Of a DNA stretch of 39,641 nt, positions 16,793 through 25,081 are shown in pieces. The first letter of the stretch is position 1; each line of letters opens with the position of its first letter. A program made the position numbers and the translations under genes. The stretch spans positions 1-39,641 of the forward strand of contig JAAYJS010000003.1 in assembly GCA_012522805.1 (NCBI GenBank), in the 5' to 3' direction. Under the pieces are notes generated by a model, which was given only the letters and a program-made list of their open reading frames with translations, searched no databases and was not told the origin of the DNA. The DNA comes from Eubacteriaceae bacterium. Lineage in GTDB: Bacteria; Bacillota; Clostridia; Eubacteriales; Eubacteriaceae.

Positions 16793-17152
16793 TTATGCTT
16801 TGATCACTTGAATGCCGACATTATTCGGATCTTTTACAAAAAAACATTCCAAATGACCACCTAAAATTTGTGGTTCAACCGTTATGATCTTTCTTTCTCT
16901 GGCGTTTTCCAACAATTCATCGTAGCGGTCCGTCGCAATTCCGATAGAAACACCGGTGGCATTGGTAACTTCCTGTAGGTTCTTATTCTTGATCAGCTCT
17001 ATTTGCATTTGATTCTCTGCTTCATAGAAAACGATAGACATCGTTTCATCAGGAGAAAAGGCATCCTTTAATGTCAGTCCCAAATATTCGCCATAAAATT
17101 CCTTCGATTTTTCCAGATCATCCACCATGATGGTTACCCATTGAATATTCAT
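16793..17152 (-). CDS. VOC (glyoxalase/bleomycin-resistance) family protein
   Basis: The start is MNIQWVTIMVDDL, 119 residues, with GGAGG 5 bases upstream; an ATG four codons earlier overlaps that ribosome site. Two beta-alpha-beta-beta-beta units of the vicinal oxygen chelate fold are visible, with FYGEYLGLTL in the first and VKDPNNVGIQVI at the end. The usual metal ligands of glyoxalase I (His, Glu, His, Glu) are mostly missing: the first strand has Gln-Trp, the third site has Val-Ser and the last Glu is Gln; only the Glu of MQIELI remains. It lies 139 bases after methylglyoxal synthase, which tempts a glyoxalase call, but the missing ligands argue for a binding protein or another VOC activity. 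Confidence 0.85.
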   Translation of the reverse strand: MNIQWVTIMVDDLEKSKEFYGEYLGLTLKDAFSPDETMSIVFYEAENQMQIELIKNKNLQEVTNATGVSIGIATDRYDELLENARERKIITVEPQILGGHLECFFVKDPNNVGIQVIKA

Positions 17153-17291
17153 ATTTTCCTCCATTCAAATTTAAACAACACATGCCAAAAAATTCAACCA
17201 CAGCTCATTGCAGCCAATTTTTATGACAACGTCACCAGTATTCAACCAATATTATTCTTAAATCCTAACATCGCCAATTCAAAAAAATATC

Positions 17292-17666
17292 TCAGAGTAG
17301 GCCTTCTTCTAAAGCTTTTACCAAAACTTTTGCCGTTCCTAGGTTCGTCGCCAAGGGTACACCGTGAACATCACAAAGTCGAATCAGCGCTGTGACATCG
17401 GGCTCGTGGGGTTGCGCAGTCAACGGATCTCGCATAAAAATGACCAGATCCATCTTCCCCACAGAAATCATAGCTCCTATTTGCTGATCGCCACCCAAAG
17501 GCCCGGAGTTAAAACGATGCACCGTTAAGCCGGTCGCATCCATGATGCGCAATCCAGTTGTACCTGTAGCGTAAAGCTGATGGGATTTGAACAGGTTTTG
17601 ATTGGCAAGAACCAGTTCGACTATGTCTTCTTTTTTTTGATCATGTGCAATCAATGCAATATGCAT
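17292..17666 (-). CDS. mgsA: Methylglyoxal synthase
   Basis: MgsA turns dihydroxyacetone phosphate into methylglyoxal and phosphate, a bypass of lower glycolysis when phosphate is short. The 124-residue protein starts at [12 protein letters not shown] with AGGAG 5 bases upstream; the eight extra codons of the open frame before it lack a ribosome site. Key family residues are present: the phosphate-binding LYATGTTG loop and Asp60 in [12 protein letters not shown], the catalytic Asp, followed by [15 protein letters not shown] with its conserved His. It sits 73 bases after the ytvI-like gene, on the same strand. Confidence 0.95.
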   Translation of the reverse strand: MHIALIAHDQKKEDIVELVLANQNLFKSHQLYATGTTGLRIMDATGLTVHRFNSGPLGGDQQIGAMISVGKMDLVIFMRDPLTAQPHEPDVTALIRLCDVHGVPLATNLGTAKVLVKALEEGLL

Positions 17667-17739
17667 ACCGACTCCTTTATGAATAAGCAATCTGTTAGCA
17701 ATTCTTATTCTTTCATTTCATGTTGCAGTCCTTTTGGTT

Positions 17740-18930
17740 TTAGGATTGATTTTCTTTTTTTAAAATCGGCAAATATCTTCTTTCTCCGGAATCAAGTAAG
17801 TCGGAGAACTTCTGAAACAAGGCTTTAATATCCGCGATGGCATTGTTAAAAATGCCTGTTTTTGCAATATTGATCACCAACATGGCCAGCAATGCACCGA
17901 AAACAGCTCCCCAAATACCGGAAAATTGTAAGCCTACATAGGTAGAGATCAAAGCCAGTAATGGGTGCAAACCGGTTTGGCTTCCCATTACCTTGGGCTC
18001 TAAAACTCGACGCACCAACATAAATACCACGCCTATGACGACCAAAAATATGGCCTTATGCACATCTCCACCGATAAACTCTATAATTCCCCAAGGGAGT
18101 AATACGGCAATGCAACCCAAGATAGGCAGCAAATCGACGAAAGCAAGCAAAAATGCCATCAATAAAGCGTAGGGCTGGCCGTATAGGGAAAGTGCAACAA
18201 ACATAAATACCATGGCAATGGAAGACAAAATAAGTTGTGCTTTAAAATAACCACCCAAGGCTGTAGAAATGGTTTGATATAACAATCCCATCATTTGATT
18301 TAGACTTCTAGGTAGGAATTTTTCACCCATAACGGAAATACCATCGTAATCGACAATAATAAAATACAACGCCAAGAAAAAAGTAATGAAACCAACAAAA
18401 AAATTGCCGGTTTTAGCGGTCATGGCTGCGGTAATTGTAACGGTTGTCGTAATAAAAATTCTACCAAAGTTTTGCAAAGCAATGATGGCCTTTTCTACAA
18501 AATCATTGAGCATGTCCGTTACTTGAGGTGGCGCAATATCTATGAGCCAAGTTAAGTTCTCCAAGAAGTTCTCTATTTCATCTACAATATTCGACCAGTT
18601 TTCTTGCAAATAAGTCCCCAAGGTAATGGCTTCTTGTACAATTCTAAAAACAATAAAGTAAACCAACACCACGATCAACAAAATGATGACTATATTGATG
18701 AGCAATGCAACAAATCGCCGGGAATTTGAAAGTTTTGCATTCACTTTTTGAACCAAAGGATTGGCCAAATTAGCTATCAACCAAGCCAGTATAAAGGGCA
18801 ACATTACTTCAAAGGCTCTCGGTAATACATAGATCGTCAACAGAACGCCAATCACGGCTATCGCCAATCTAAGCGCAAGCCGTTTGTACAAGAGCGTATC
18901 CTGAGTGTCTTGACTTTGAATTTTTTTCAT
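17740..18930 (-). CDS. AI-2E family transporter / YtvI-like membrane protein
   Basis: This 396-residue membrane protein has about eight hydrophobic segments in the AI-2E exporter (DUF20) layout: two helices near the N-terminus (residues about 20-55), a long helix near 75-95, a hydrophilic stretch with a helical hairpin (about 100-160), then a cluster of helices to about residue 375. The segments ALLMAFLLAFVDLLPILG and EPKVMGSQTGLHPLLALIS are characteristic of the family. In spore formers the YtvI branch is linked to sporulation; other members export small molecules or ions (Na+/H+ antiport has been shown for some). Which applies here is unknown. It has a strong GGAGG ribosome site. Confidence 0.88.
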   Translation of the reverse strand: MKKIQSQDTQDTLLYKRLALRLAIAVIGVLLTIYVLPRAFEVMLPFILAWLIANLANPLVQKVNAKLSNSRRFVALLINIVIILLIVVLVYFIVFRIVQEAITLGTYLQENWSNIVDEIENFLENLTWLIDIAPPQVTDMLNDFVEKAIIALQNFGRIFITTTVTITAAMTAKTGNFFVGFITFFLALYFIIVDYDGISVMGEKFLPRSLNQMMGLLYQTISTALGGYFKAQLILSSIAMVFMFVALSLYGQPYALLMAFLLAFVDLLPILGCIAVLLPWGIIEFIGGDVHKAIFLVVIGVVFMLVRRVLEPKVMGSQTGLHPLLALISTYVGLQFSGIWGAVFGALLAMLVINIAKTGIFNNAIADIKALFQKFSDLLDSGERRYLPILKKENQS

Positions 18931-19419
18931 TCTTTCCTCCTAAAATGCTACGTCAAATTCTATCTTGCCGGTAGGATTCTTATTCATTCATTAACATCAT
19001 TGTATTAGTCTCAAATCACAGCTGAGCGGATGAGTATTTTAGTTTTGAAAAGAAAGGCTTCGTAACAGAGTCTTGAACTTTTAAAGACATCTTAACCTTG
19101 CTCCCCTACTTTCTGCTCTGTTGAGCAATTCTATGATTTTCTATTTTCATACTTCTATCGACTTTAAATTCGATAGACCCTTTGTTGAGAAATACCGAGC
19201 AGTCGCTACACCGATTTATTTAGATTGTTTTTATCGTTATGATTTCTTTTAAGTGCACAAAGACAATCAAACTCTTTGGCTTTTTTGATCCGAGTCTATT
19301 CCATTTGCTATATATTAGACTATTTTGTCAGTTTTACACAGCTTCGTCAATCTTTTGTCGTGAATATCTTGATAAATCTTAACATTTGTACTTCATCCCA
19401 TCATATCAGAAAAAGATAA
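18931..19419. other. Long AT-rich spacer between divergent ytvI-like gene and fetA
   Basis: About 490 bases without a convincing gene. A small dyad, CTATCGA/TCGATAG (19155-19176), lies inside. On the minus strand a frame runs for about 107 codons (near 18997-19317) with only two stops, fewer than expected by chance, so a decayed gene is possible, but I recognise no family. Confidence 0.45.
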
Positions 19420-19428
19420 TGTTATAAT
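19420..19428 (+). promoter_or_regulatory. Extended -10 promoter of fetAB
   Basis: TGTTATAAT combines the TGn extension with a perfect TATAAT. There is no good -35, as often with extended -10 promoters. Transcription would start near 19435, giving a leader of about 70 bases before fetA. No Fur-like box was clear by eye. Confidence 0.6.
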
Positions 19429-19505
19429 AGGGTTATCTTAAATAAAATGATAGGCTCGTAGCTGACGTGTAACCAAAATTTGAGGGTTAAAGGAGAATGA
19501 GGAAC

Positions 19506-20162
19506 ATGTTTTTACTGAAAAAAGTAAAATACAAACATATTTTGGACATTCAACACTTGTCCATTCGAGAAAATAAAATTACCTGTATTGTGGGTGAAAG
19601 CGGCAGTGGTAAAACCATTCTATTGCGCCTTCTAAATAAACTTATCTCCTGCGATAGCGGTGAGATTTACTACAAAGAACAAGAATTGTCGTCCATCTAC
19701 TCCATCGATTTGAGAAGAAAAATCGTCATGTTGCCCCAACAAGCGGCTATTTTTCCGGGAAACATTCGGGACAATCTGCTAATCGGTTTAAAGTTTGCCG
19801 AACAACCCATCGTCCATGATTCGGAATTACAACACACCTTGAAAATGGTCCACCTGAAAAATAAGTTGGACGATCCCAGCGAAACATTATCCGGCGGCGA
19901 AAAACAAAGACTGGCATTGGGGCGAATTATCCTCATGAAGCCGGAAGTCTTTTTATTGGACGAACCTTCTTCTGCATTGGACGACGAAACAGAACGCATC
20001 ATCATCGAACAATTGGTTGCCTATACCAAAGAAAATCAAAAGTCTCTCATTATGGTAACCCATTCAAGAAATATTGCTCAAACCTATGCCGACGATATCA
20101 TAGAAATACACAATGGAACAATCGCTCATTTTCAGGAGGTCTCTGATGAAAGGTATCATTGA
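19506..20162 (+). CDS. fetA: FetA-like iron-export ABC transporter ATPase
   Basis: This ABC ATPase, 218 residues from MFLLKKVKYKHI, shows Walker A GESGSGKT, the Q-loop LPQQAAIFPG, signature LSGGEKQR, Walker B VFLLDEP and the H-loop VTHS. The sequence and its pairing with FetB match the YbbL/FetA family, which in E. coli exports iron and protects against peroxide stress (family knowledge). I prefer the ATG at 19506, because the earlier ATG at 19497 sits only 2 bases after AAAGGAGA. The gene overlaps fetB by 17 bases, so the two are coupled. Confidence 0.87.
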   Translation: MFLLKKVKYKHILDIQHLSIRENKITCIVGESGSGKTILLRLLNKLISCDSGEIYYKEQELSSIYSIDLRRKIVMLPQQAAIFPGNIRDNLLIGLKFAEQPIVHDSELQHTLKMVHLKNKLDDPSETLSGGEKQRLALGRIILMKPEVFLLDEPSSALDDETERIIIEQLVAYTKENQKSLIMVTHSRNIAQTYADDIIEIHNGTIAHFQEVSDERYH

Positions 20163-20934
20163 GTTGCAAATTTGGCAAATGATAGCCGCCTACGTATTCG
20201 TCGTGGTTCTTTTATTGGTTGTCAGACTAAAGGGTATCCGACGGGAGAAGGAAATCTTTATTGCCACCATTCGGATGACGCTGCAACTCATTTTAACCGG
20301 ATATGTTTTAGTGTTTTTATTTGAAAATCCATCTCCTGTTTTGACGATTTTGTTTCTATTGGTAATGGAAGTTTTTGCAGTCTTCAATATTTTTAAAAGG
20401 GTAAAACTGGAACTTTCGACAAAACTTAAGCAAATCATCGCTCTATCCATGGTGATCGGCACCATTTCTTGTCTTTTGTATTTTTTGTTGGTCGTGGTGC
20501 GCATATCCCCTTGGTATGATCCTCAATACTTTATACCCATCGCAGGAATGCTTATCGGCAATTCCATGACCGGCATTTCTTTAGGAGTGACCAGACTGGT
20601 GGACGGTATGCAAACACAAAAGGATTTGGTGGAAGGCGCTTTGATGTTGGGAGCCACACCGAAAATGGCTTCCAAGCGCATCGTGGACAATGCCTTTGAT
20701 TCCGCCATACTTCCCTCTATCAACTCCATGGTGGGCATGGGCATCGTCTTTTTACCGGGTATGATGACGGGGCAAATTCTATCCGGTGTGTCGCCGGTTA
20801 CCGCCATTGAATATCAGATTGCCATCATGTTGGGGATCGTGGGCTCCGTGGCCCTAACGGTGATTATCTTTGTTCATTTGGGTTATAAAACTTTTTTTAA
20901 CGAGCAATGTCAACTCATCACTGACCAAGACTAA
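20146..20934 (+). CDS. fetB: FetB-like iron-export ABC permease
   Basis: FetB is the membrane partner of FetA. From MKGIIELQIWQMI it has 262 residues, with GGAGG 7 bases before the ATG inside the end of fetA. About seven hydrophobic segments are visible, with the UPF0014 hallmarks FIPIAGMLIGNSMTG, EGALMLGATPKMAS and GIVFLPGMMTGQILSG. The first ATG of the open frame (20113) has no ribosome site. The gene ends before a strong terminator. Metal specificity is inferred from the family only. Confidence 0.88.
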   Translation: MKGIIELQIWQMIAAYVFVVVLLLVVRLKGIRREKEIFIATIRMTLQLILTGYVLVFLFENPSPVLTILFLLVMEVFAVFNIFKRVKLELSTKLKQIIALSMVIGTISCLLYFLLVVVRISPWYDPQYFIPIAGMLIGNSMTGISLGVTRLVDGMQTQKDLVEGALMLGATPKMASKRIVDNAFDSAILPSINSMVGMGIVFLPGMMTGQILSGVSPVTAIEYQIAIMLGIVGSVALTVIIFVHLGYKTFFNEQCQLITDQD

Positions 20935-20965
20935 ACAGGTGTCGCCATTATCGACGACAAGCTGC

Positions 20966-21016
20966 AAAATGCCCCTCATGGCTAGGATATATTCTGGCTA
21001 TGAGGGGCATTTTTTT
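20966..21016. terminator. Terminator after fetB
   Basis: An 11-bp perfect stem, ATGCCCCTCAT/ATGAGGGGCAT (20969-20979 and 21000-21010), extends inwards with G-U pairs and is followed on the plus strand by seven T. A short A run on the other side may let it also serve the convergent cupin gene. Confidence 0.88.
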
Positions 21017-21032
21017 GTTTAAACTTTAATCT

Positions 21033-21353
21033 TTATTGTTGTGCTTGGGGTGCCGGTGCTTTGACTACAATCAGTTCCAAGGTTTCGTCATGTAAGTTTT
21101 TAACATTCATTTTCGTTTTATAAGGAATTTTAAGCAACGTCCCTTTTTCGTAGGTATGGATTTCTTGATCGTCCAACCCAATGGATAAGGTACCACGAAC
21201 CACGGTCATATAGACATTGGAGTTGGAAAAATGCTCCGGCAATCCTTCTTCTTTGTTGAAAACCATATGGATGTAGTGAACATTTTCATCAAAAATAACT
21301 TTTTCTACTGCTTTATCGTTCCCGGTGTACAATTCAAACACTTGTTCTACCAT
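21033..21353 (-). CDS. Small cupin-domain protein
   Basis: A 106-residue protein with a single cupin-like beta barrel. PEHFSNSNVYMTVVRGTLSIGLDD corresponds to cupin motif 1, with the expected His replaced or shifted (one His in EHF), and YEKGTLLKIPYKTKMNV to motif 2, which lacks the usual His. So metal binding is doubtful. The C-terminus is a short Ala/Pro/Gln tail. The ATG has GGAGG 7 bases upstream. It is a single gene, convergent with fetB. No specific function can be given. Confidence 0.8.
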   Translation of the reverse strand: MVEQVFELYTGNDKAVEKVIFDENVHYIHMVFNKEEGLPEHFSNSNVYMTVVRGTLSIGLDDQEIHTYEKGTLLKIPYKTKMNVKNLHDETLELIVVKAPAPQAQQ

Positions 21354-21389
21354 ATCGCGCCTCCGGTTGATTGAATTTCAATACATTTA

Positions 21390-21407
21390 AAATGGTTACA
21401 ACCATTT
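21390..21407 (-). terminator. Weak candidate terminator after the RimJ-like acetyltransferase
   Basis: AAATGGTT and AACCATTT form an 8-bp dyad with only 2 bases between, followed by T/A-rich sequence on both strands. It is 86 bases past the GNAT stop. The small loop makes it a weak hairpin; it could instead be a regulator site upstream of the cupin gene. Confidence 0.35.
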
Positions 21408-21492
21408 TTTTATATTGTGCTTTCATCATAATCCTTCAATAGCGAAATAGAGGTAACATCGGTTACGTTTAAGGTAAAATAATATCGATCTT

Positions 21493-22041
21493 CTAGAGTT
21501 GTTCTGTTTCCCACTTTTCTTTGGTTAGGCATGAAATGCGTTGCGTATGACTTTCGTTGATCAACGGCAAAAAGACATCCTTTTGGGTAAAGCGATATTC
21601 AAAACCACATTTCTCTTGGACACGGATGGACCGAACATTGTTTTCTAAGGATCCGCACCAAAGCTTTTTTAAATGCAAGTTTTCAAATCCGTAGCGTATG
21701 ACTGCCAGCACCGCCTCGGGAGTCAAGTGTCGACCCCAATAAGGCACGCCGATCCAATACCCGATTTCCGCTTCATCTTCCGGTAGGTCGAGAACGCTTT
21801 CCTCTCCAATCATCAAACCGATACTCCCAATGGGATGGGCTACCTGTTTGGAAACTATGGCAAAGGTATTGGGGTCGGATAATATCTCAGAGATAATATC
21901 GCGACTGTCATCCACGCTGGTATGAACCGGCCAACCGGCCATAGGCCCTACACGAGGGTCTTTGGCGTATCGATATAAAAACTGAGCGTCCTCCCCCGAC
22001 CAAGGCCGTAAGATTAAGCGTTGGGTTTCTAAAACCATCAT
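21493..22041 (-). CDS. GNAT N-acetyltransferase, RimJ/RimL type
   Basis: This 182-residue protein is of the GNAT fold, RimJ/RimL-like branch that acetylates protein N-termini or small amines. It begins with LETQRLILRPWSGEDAQFLYRY, typical of the branch, has EAEIGYWIGVPYWGRHLTPEAV as the acetyl-CoA region and ends with SIRVQEKCGFEYR. Two ATG codons open the frame; the second (22036-22038) is better spaced from AGGAG. No neighbour gives a substrate. Confidence 0.88.
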   Translation of the reverse strand: MMVLETQRLILRPWSGEDAQFLYRYAKDPRVGPMAGWPVHTSVDDSRDIISEILSDPNTFAIVSKQVAHPIGSIGLMIGEESVLDLPEDEAEIGYWIGVPYWGRHLTPEAVLAVIRYGFENLHLKKLWCGSLENNVRSIRVQEKCGFEYRFTQKDVFLPLINESHTQRISCLTKEKWETEQL

Positions 22042-22171
22042 TTTCTCCTGAAAAATATCGTCTGTTTCTTTTGATGAGCTCTATCGATTTAAAATTTCTC
22101 ACATTGATAGGAAGTCTTGTTTGAATGTGCGACCATTTTTTAATACCTCATGGCGCATTAGTTGCAATACT

Positions 22172-22681
22172 CTACATATCAAACGCTTTGGGATAACGCA
22201 CAAGGCCTTTAATCGATGCTATTTTATTGGACAATGCATAGACCATGTAGTTTTTAGAGGGAATATCGTAGGGAGATTGGATGCCAACTTGCGCTGCAGG
22301 GATATAGCCAAATTGAGGGTAGTAGGCATCGCTTCCCAACACAACGACACAATCGTATCCCAAGGCCTTTGCAATGCGATGGCCTTCCGCAATTAAAGCA
22401 CGTCCGATGCCTTGTCTTTGAAACTCCGGCAAGACTGCCAACGGTGCTAGGGTTAATTGCGTCGCGTCTCCGATTTTTACCTTTGTAAATAAGATATAGC
22501 CGACCACTTGACCGTTAACCTCTGCAATTAAGGATAATTCCGGTACAAAAGTCTCGCCTTTACGCAAAGCCTCGACGATATCTTGTTCCATGCCATCGCT
22601 GTATCGGGTACTTTTAAATGCTTTTTTAATTAAACGATGCACCTCTTGGTGATCTTCTTGGGTTTCTTGGCGAATTATCAT
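22172..22681 (-). CDS. GNAT N-acetyltransferase, YhbS-like
   Basis: A 169-residue GNAT protein. The acetyl-CoA pyrophosphate loop is RQGIGRALI, preceded by LAPLAVLPEFQ, which together mark the YhbS-like branch; VVLGSDAYYPQFGY follows. The ATG has GGGAG 7 bases upstream. It lies 143 bases from katA and 130 bases from the RimJ-like gene on the same strand, with a hairpin between it and katA. Substrate unknown. Confidence 0.9.
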   Translation of the reverse strand: MIIRQETQEDHQEVHRLIKKAFKSTRYSDGMEQDIVEALRKGETFVPELSLIAEVNGQVVGYILFTKVKIGDATQLTLAPLAVLPEFQRQGIGRALIAEGHRIAKALGYDCVVVLGSDAYYPQFGYIPAAQVGIQSPYDIPSKNYMVYALSNKIASIKGLVRYPKAFDM

Positions 22682-22741
22682 ATTGACACTCCCTGGTGCA
22701 AATTGTTTACTTAGATCGACTACTTTGATTTTAAGGACAAA

Positions 22742-22777
22742 CGATCCATTCGATGGGAGTTCCCATCGAATGGATCG
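22742..22777 (-). terminator. Hairpin after katA
   Basis: A perfect 17-bp stem (22742-22758 and 22761-22777) with 2 bases between, so the loop must open. On the minus strand only GTTTGTCCTT follows, so termination may be weak or rely on the stable stem. It lies between katA and the YhbS-like gene. Confidence 0.6.
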
Positions 22778-22824
22778 ACATGCATCAAGTTTTCAGTTCT
22801 AAAACCGCTACATTTATTATAAAA

Positions 22825-24531
22825 TTATAATAAGTGAGGGTCGTTTTCCCAGCTGTATAGATCCGCCGGGTTTTCGACATTGGTATCTCTACCGGTTGGC
22901 GGTAAGTCCTTAGCAGATTCCGGATCTGCAGGTGTGGTGGGCGTATTCAACTCTGCGCCACGGGCATTGTCTTGCTTCCAAGTTTCGTGACTGTCGGATT
23001 TCATCGGTGTTAAATCGACCTCGTCAATATCGATCCCTAGAGCTTTTGCAACACCTTTACCGTATTCGGGATCGGCCATATAGCAATGGTTGATATGTCT
23101 GTGTTTAATTTGTAAGGTCGAGTCTCCCATGTTACGCGCTGTGTTTTCAAAAAGAACCAATTTTTGCTCATCACTCATATTGCGGAAAAGCATACCCGGC
23201 TGTGTGTAATAGTCGTGGTCGTCTTCACGGAAATCGTAGTGATAAACATCGCCACCTTCTTGGATGGGTTCTGCTGTTTCCGGATGATCCGTCCAGTTGC
23301 CATAGCTGTTGGGTTCATAATGCAATTCGCTACCCATATTACCGTCTACACGCATCATACCGTCGCGGTGATAACTATGGGGATGTTCCACACCCTGAGT
23401 GCTGTTGACCGCTATTTGATGGTGGTTGACACCTAAGCGATATCTTTGAGCATCTCCATAAGAGAAAAGTCTGGTTTGAAGCATACGGTCTGGAGAATAA
23501 CCGATTCCAGGTACATTGTTCGCCGGATTAAAAGCTGCCTGTTCGACATCTGCAAAGTAGTTTTCAGGGTTTTGATTTAAAACCAATTCTCCGACTTCAA
23601 TGAACGGAAAGTCTTTTTTAAACCACATTTTGGTTAAGTCGAAGGGGTTGTAAGGCATCTTCTTTGCCTGCTCTTCCGTCATCACTTGGACAAACATGGT
23701 CCATTTGGGGAACATGTCTTTTTCGATGGCGGTATACAAATCTCTTTGGTTGCTTTCCCGATCTTTGGCTACAACCATTTCAGCTTCTTGATCCGTCAAG
23801 TTTTGAACACCTTGTTGGCTTCTAAAGTGGAATTTGACCCACACGCGTTCGTTGTCTGCATTGATGAAGCTGTAAGCATGACTGGAAAAACCATGCATAT
23901 AGCGGTAAGACGAAGGGATTCCCCTATCGCTCATGGTAATGGTAACCTGAAGCAGTGATTCCGGTAAGGAGGACCAAAAATCCCAGTTGGTGTTGGGGCT
24001 ACGCATATTGGTTCTCGGATCTCTCTTAACGGCGTGGTTTAAGTCGATAAATTTTTTAGGATCTCTAAAGAAGAACACAGGTGTGTTGTTTCCAACCACG
24101 TCCCAGTTGCCCTCTTCGGTATAAAATTTGATGGCAAAACCGCGAATGTCGCGTTCCGCATCAGCAGCGCCTCTTTCGCCGGCTACTGTTGAAAAACGCA
24201 TAAATATTTTAGTTTTCTTACCAATTTCAGAAAATAGTTTGGCTTTCGTGTACTTGGTAATATCGTGGGTAACTGTAAATTCTCCAAAGGCACCGGATCC
24301 CTTAGCGTGCATCCGACGTTCTGGAATCACTTCACGATTAAAGTGTGCGTGCTTTTCCAGCAACCAAGCATCTTGTATTACTTGTGGGCCTCTTGGGCCT
24401 GCTGTCATGGTGTCTTGATTGTTGATAACCGGAGCACCTGTTTCTCTTGTAATACCGGGATGTTTTCCGGTTGTATCGTTTCTACTCGGCAGGGGGGTAC
24501 CCAATTTGTTTTTCTTCATAGGATCTTTCAT
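22825..24531 (-). CDS. katA: Heme catalase (monofunctional)
   Basis: This catalase breaks hydrogen peroxide into water and oxygen. The 568-residue protein shows catalytic His75 in [12 protein letters not shown], distal Asn148 in [10 protein letters not shown], and the heme-ligand Tyr358 in [14 protein letters not shown]. It is longer than small-subunit catalases (about 480-510): the C-terminal part past residue 500 is a polar tail rich in Asp, Pro and Thr without a flavodoxin-like domain. The N-terminal stretch [20 protein letters not shown] is also extended. Its promoter carries a near-perfect PerR box, so peroxide induction is likely. A catalase in an apparent anaerobe suggests exposure to oxygen. 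Confidence 0.96.
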   Translation of the reverse strand: MKDPMKKNKLGTPLPSRNDTTGKHPGITRETGAPVINNQDTMTAGPRGPQVIQDAWLLEKHAHFNREVIPERRMHAKGSGAFGEFTVTHDITKYTKAKLFSEIGKKTKIFMRFSTVAGERGAADAERDIRGFAIKFYTEEGNWDVVGNNTPVFFFRDPKKFIDLNHAVKRDPRTNMRSPNTNWDFWSSLPESLLQVTITMSDRGIPSSYRYMHGFSSHAYSFINADNERVWVKFHFRSQQGVQNLTDQEAEMVVAKDRESNQRDLYTAIEKDMFPKWTMFVQVMTEEQAKKMPYNPFDLTKMWFKKDFPFIEVGELVLNQNPENYFADVEQAAFNPANNVPGIGYSPDRMLQTRLFSYGDAQRYRLGVNHHQIAVNSTQGVEHPHSYHRDGMMRVDGNMGSELHYEPNSYGNWTDHPETAEPIQEGGDVYHYDFREDDHDYYTQPGMLFRNMSDEQKLVLFENTARNMGDSTLQIKHRHINHCYMADPEYGKGVAKALGIDIDEVDLTPMKSDSHETWKQDNARGAELNTPTTPADPESAKDLPPTGRDTNVENPADLYSWENDPHLL

Positions 24532-24712
24532 TGTCTACCTCTCTTTGAATCCTTATATCCATAAAGCAATGGGAATCTTAGAAGTGGAAAGAGTGCACTA
24601 TGTGCTTATAGGATTGCCAATCTTTCTCAAAAGCAACAAGTAAAAGCACCATCTTTCAAATGCATTCTCTTCCCAATTATAGTCTCTCCTCTTAGAATAT
24701 AATTACTCCTAT

Positions 24713-24748
24713 CTATAATCATTATAACTGTTTCACAATTTATGTCAA
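24713..24748 (-). promoter_or_regulatory. katA promoter with overlapping PerR box
   Basis: On the minus strand TTGACA (24743-24748) and TATAAT (24721-24726) are separated by 16 bases. The site 24713-24727 matches the PerR consensus TTATAATnATTATAA at 14 of 15 positions and covers the -10, so a bound PerR repressor would block RNA polymerase. The katA leader is then about 180 bases long. Confidence 0.82.
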
Positions 24749-24786
24749 CGAAACCACCGGGAACACCTTAGTTTTCTTATAAATTC

Positions 24787-25071
24787 TTAATTTATATTAT
24801 TCTTTGGTTTTGCACCATCGGTTTTCATAGATAGGGAATGCTGCCCCGTGGTGTAGGTCTGAATCATACCAAAGAGGATGGCTATGCTTGCTAAGCGGAT
24901 AAACCAAGGTAGTATTTTGCTTTTTGTGACAACGGCCAGACTCTCGCCAAAGTTACCGCCGATCATTAAAGATAAAGTAAAAAGTAAAGCCACAATGCCA
25001 CCGCCAATCAGGGCGATCAATAGACTTGCAGCAAAAATCTTTTCTGAATAGTGATGAATTCTTTCTTTCAT
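24787..25071 (-). CDS. Small two-helix membrane protein next to a TRAP permease
   Basis: The start MKERIHHYSEKIF has GGGAGGG 5 bases upstream, giving 94 residues; the open frame runs 11 codons further back without a ribosome site. Two hydrophobic segments are visible, about residues 12-38 and 54-76, with a hydrophilic C-tail. It begins 10 bases after the TRAP gene and is probably in the same operon. TRAP systems use a small DctQ-type membrane subunit of four helices and about 160 residues; this protein is shorter, so it could be a reduced partner or an unrelated helper. Confidence 0.7.
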   Translation of the reverse strand: MKERIHHYSEKIFAASLLIALIGGGIVALLFTLSLMIGGNFGESLAVVTKSKILPWFIRLASIAILFGMIQTYTTGQHSLSMKTDGAKPKNNIN

Positions 25072-25081
25072 GTTGCCCTCC

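Noticed and set aside
16793-17152. Calling the VOC protein glyoxalase I because of mgsA next door
   Set aside because: Three of the four expected metal ligands are missing.
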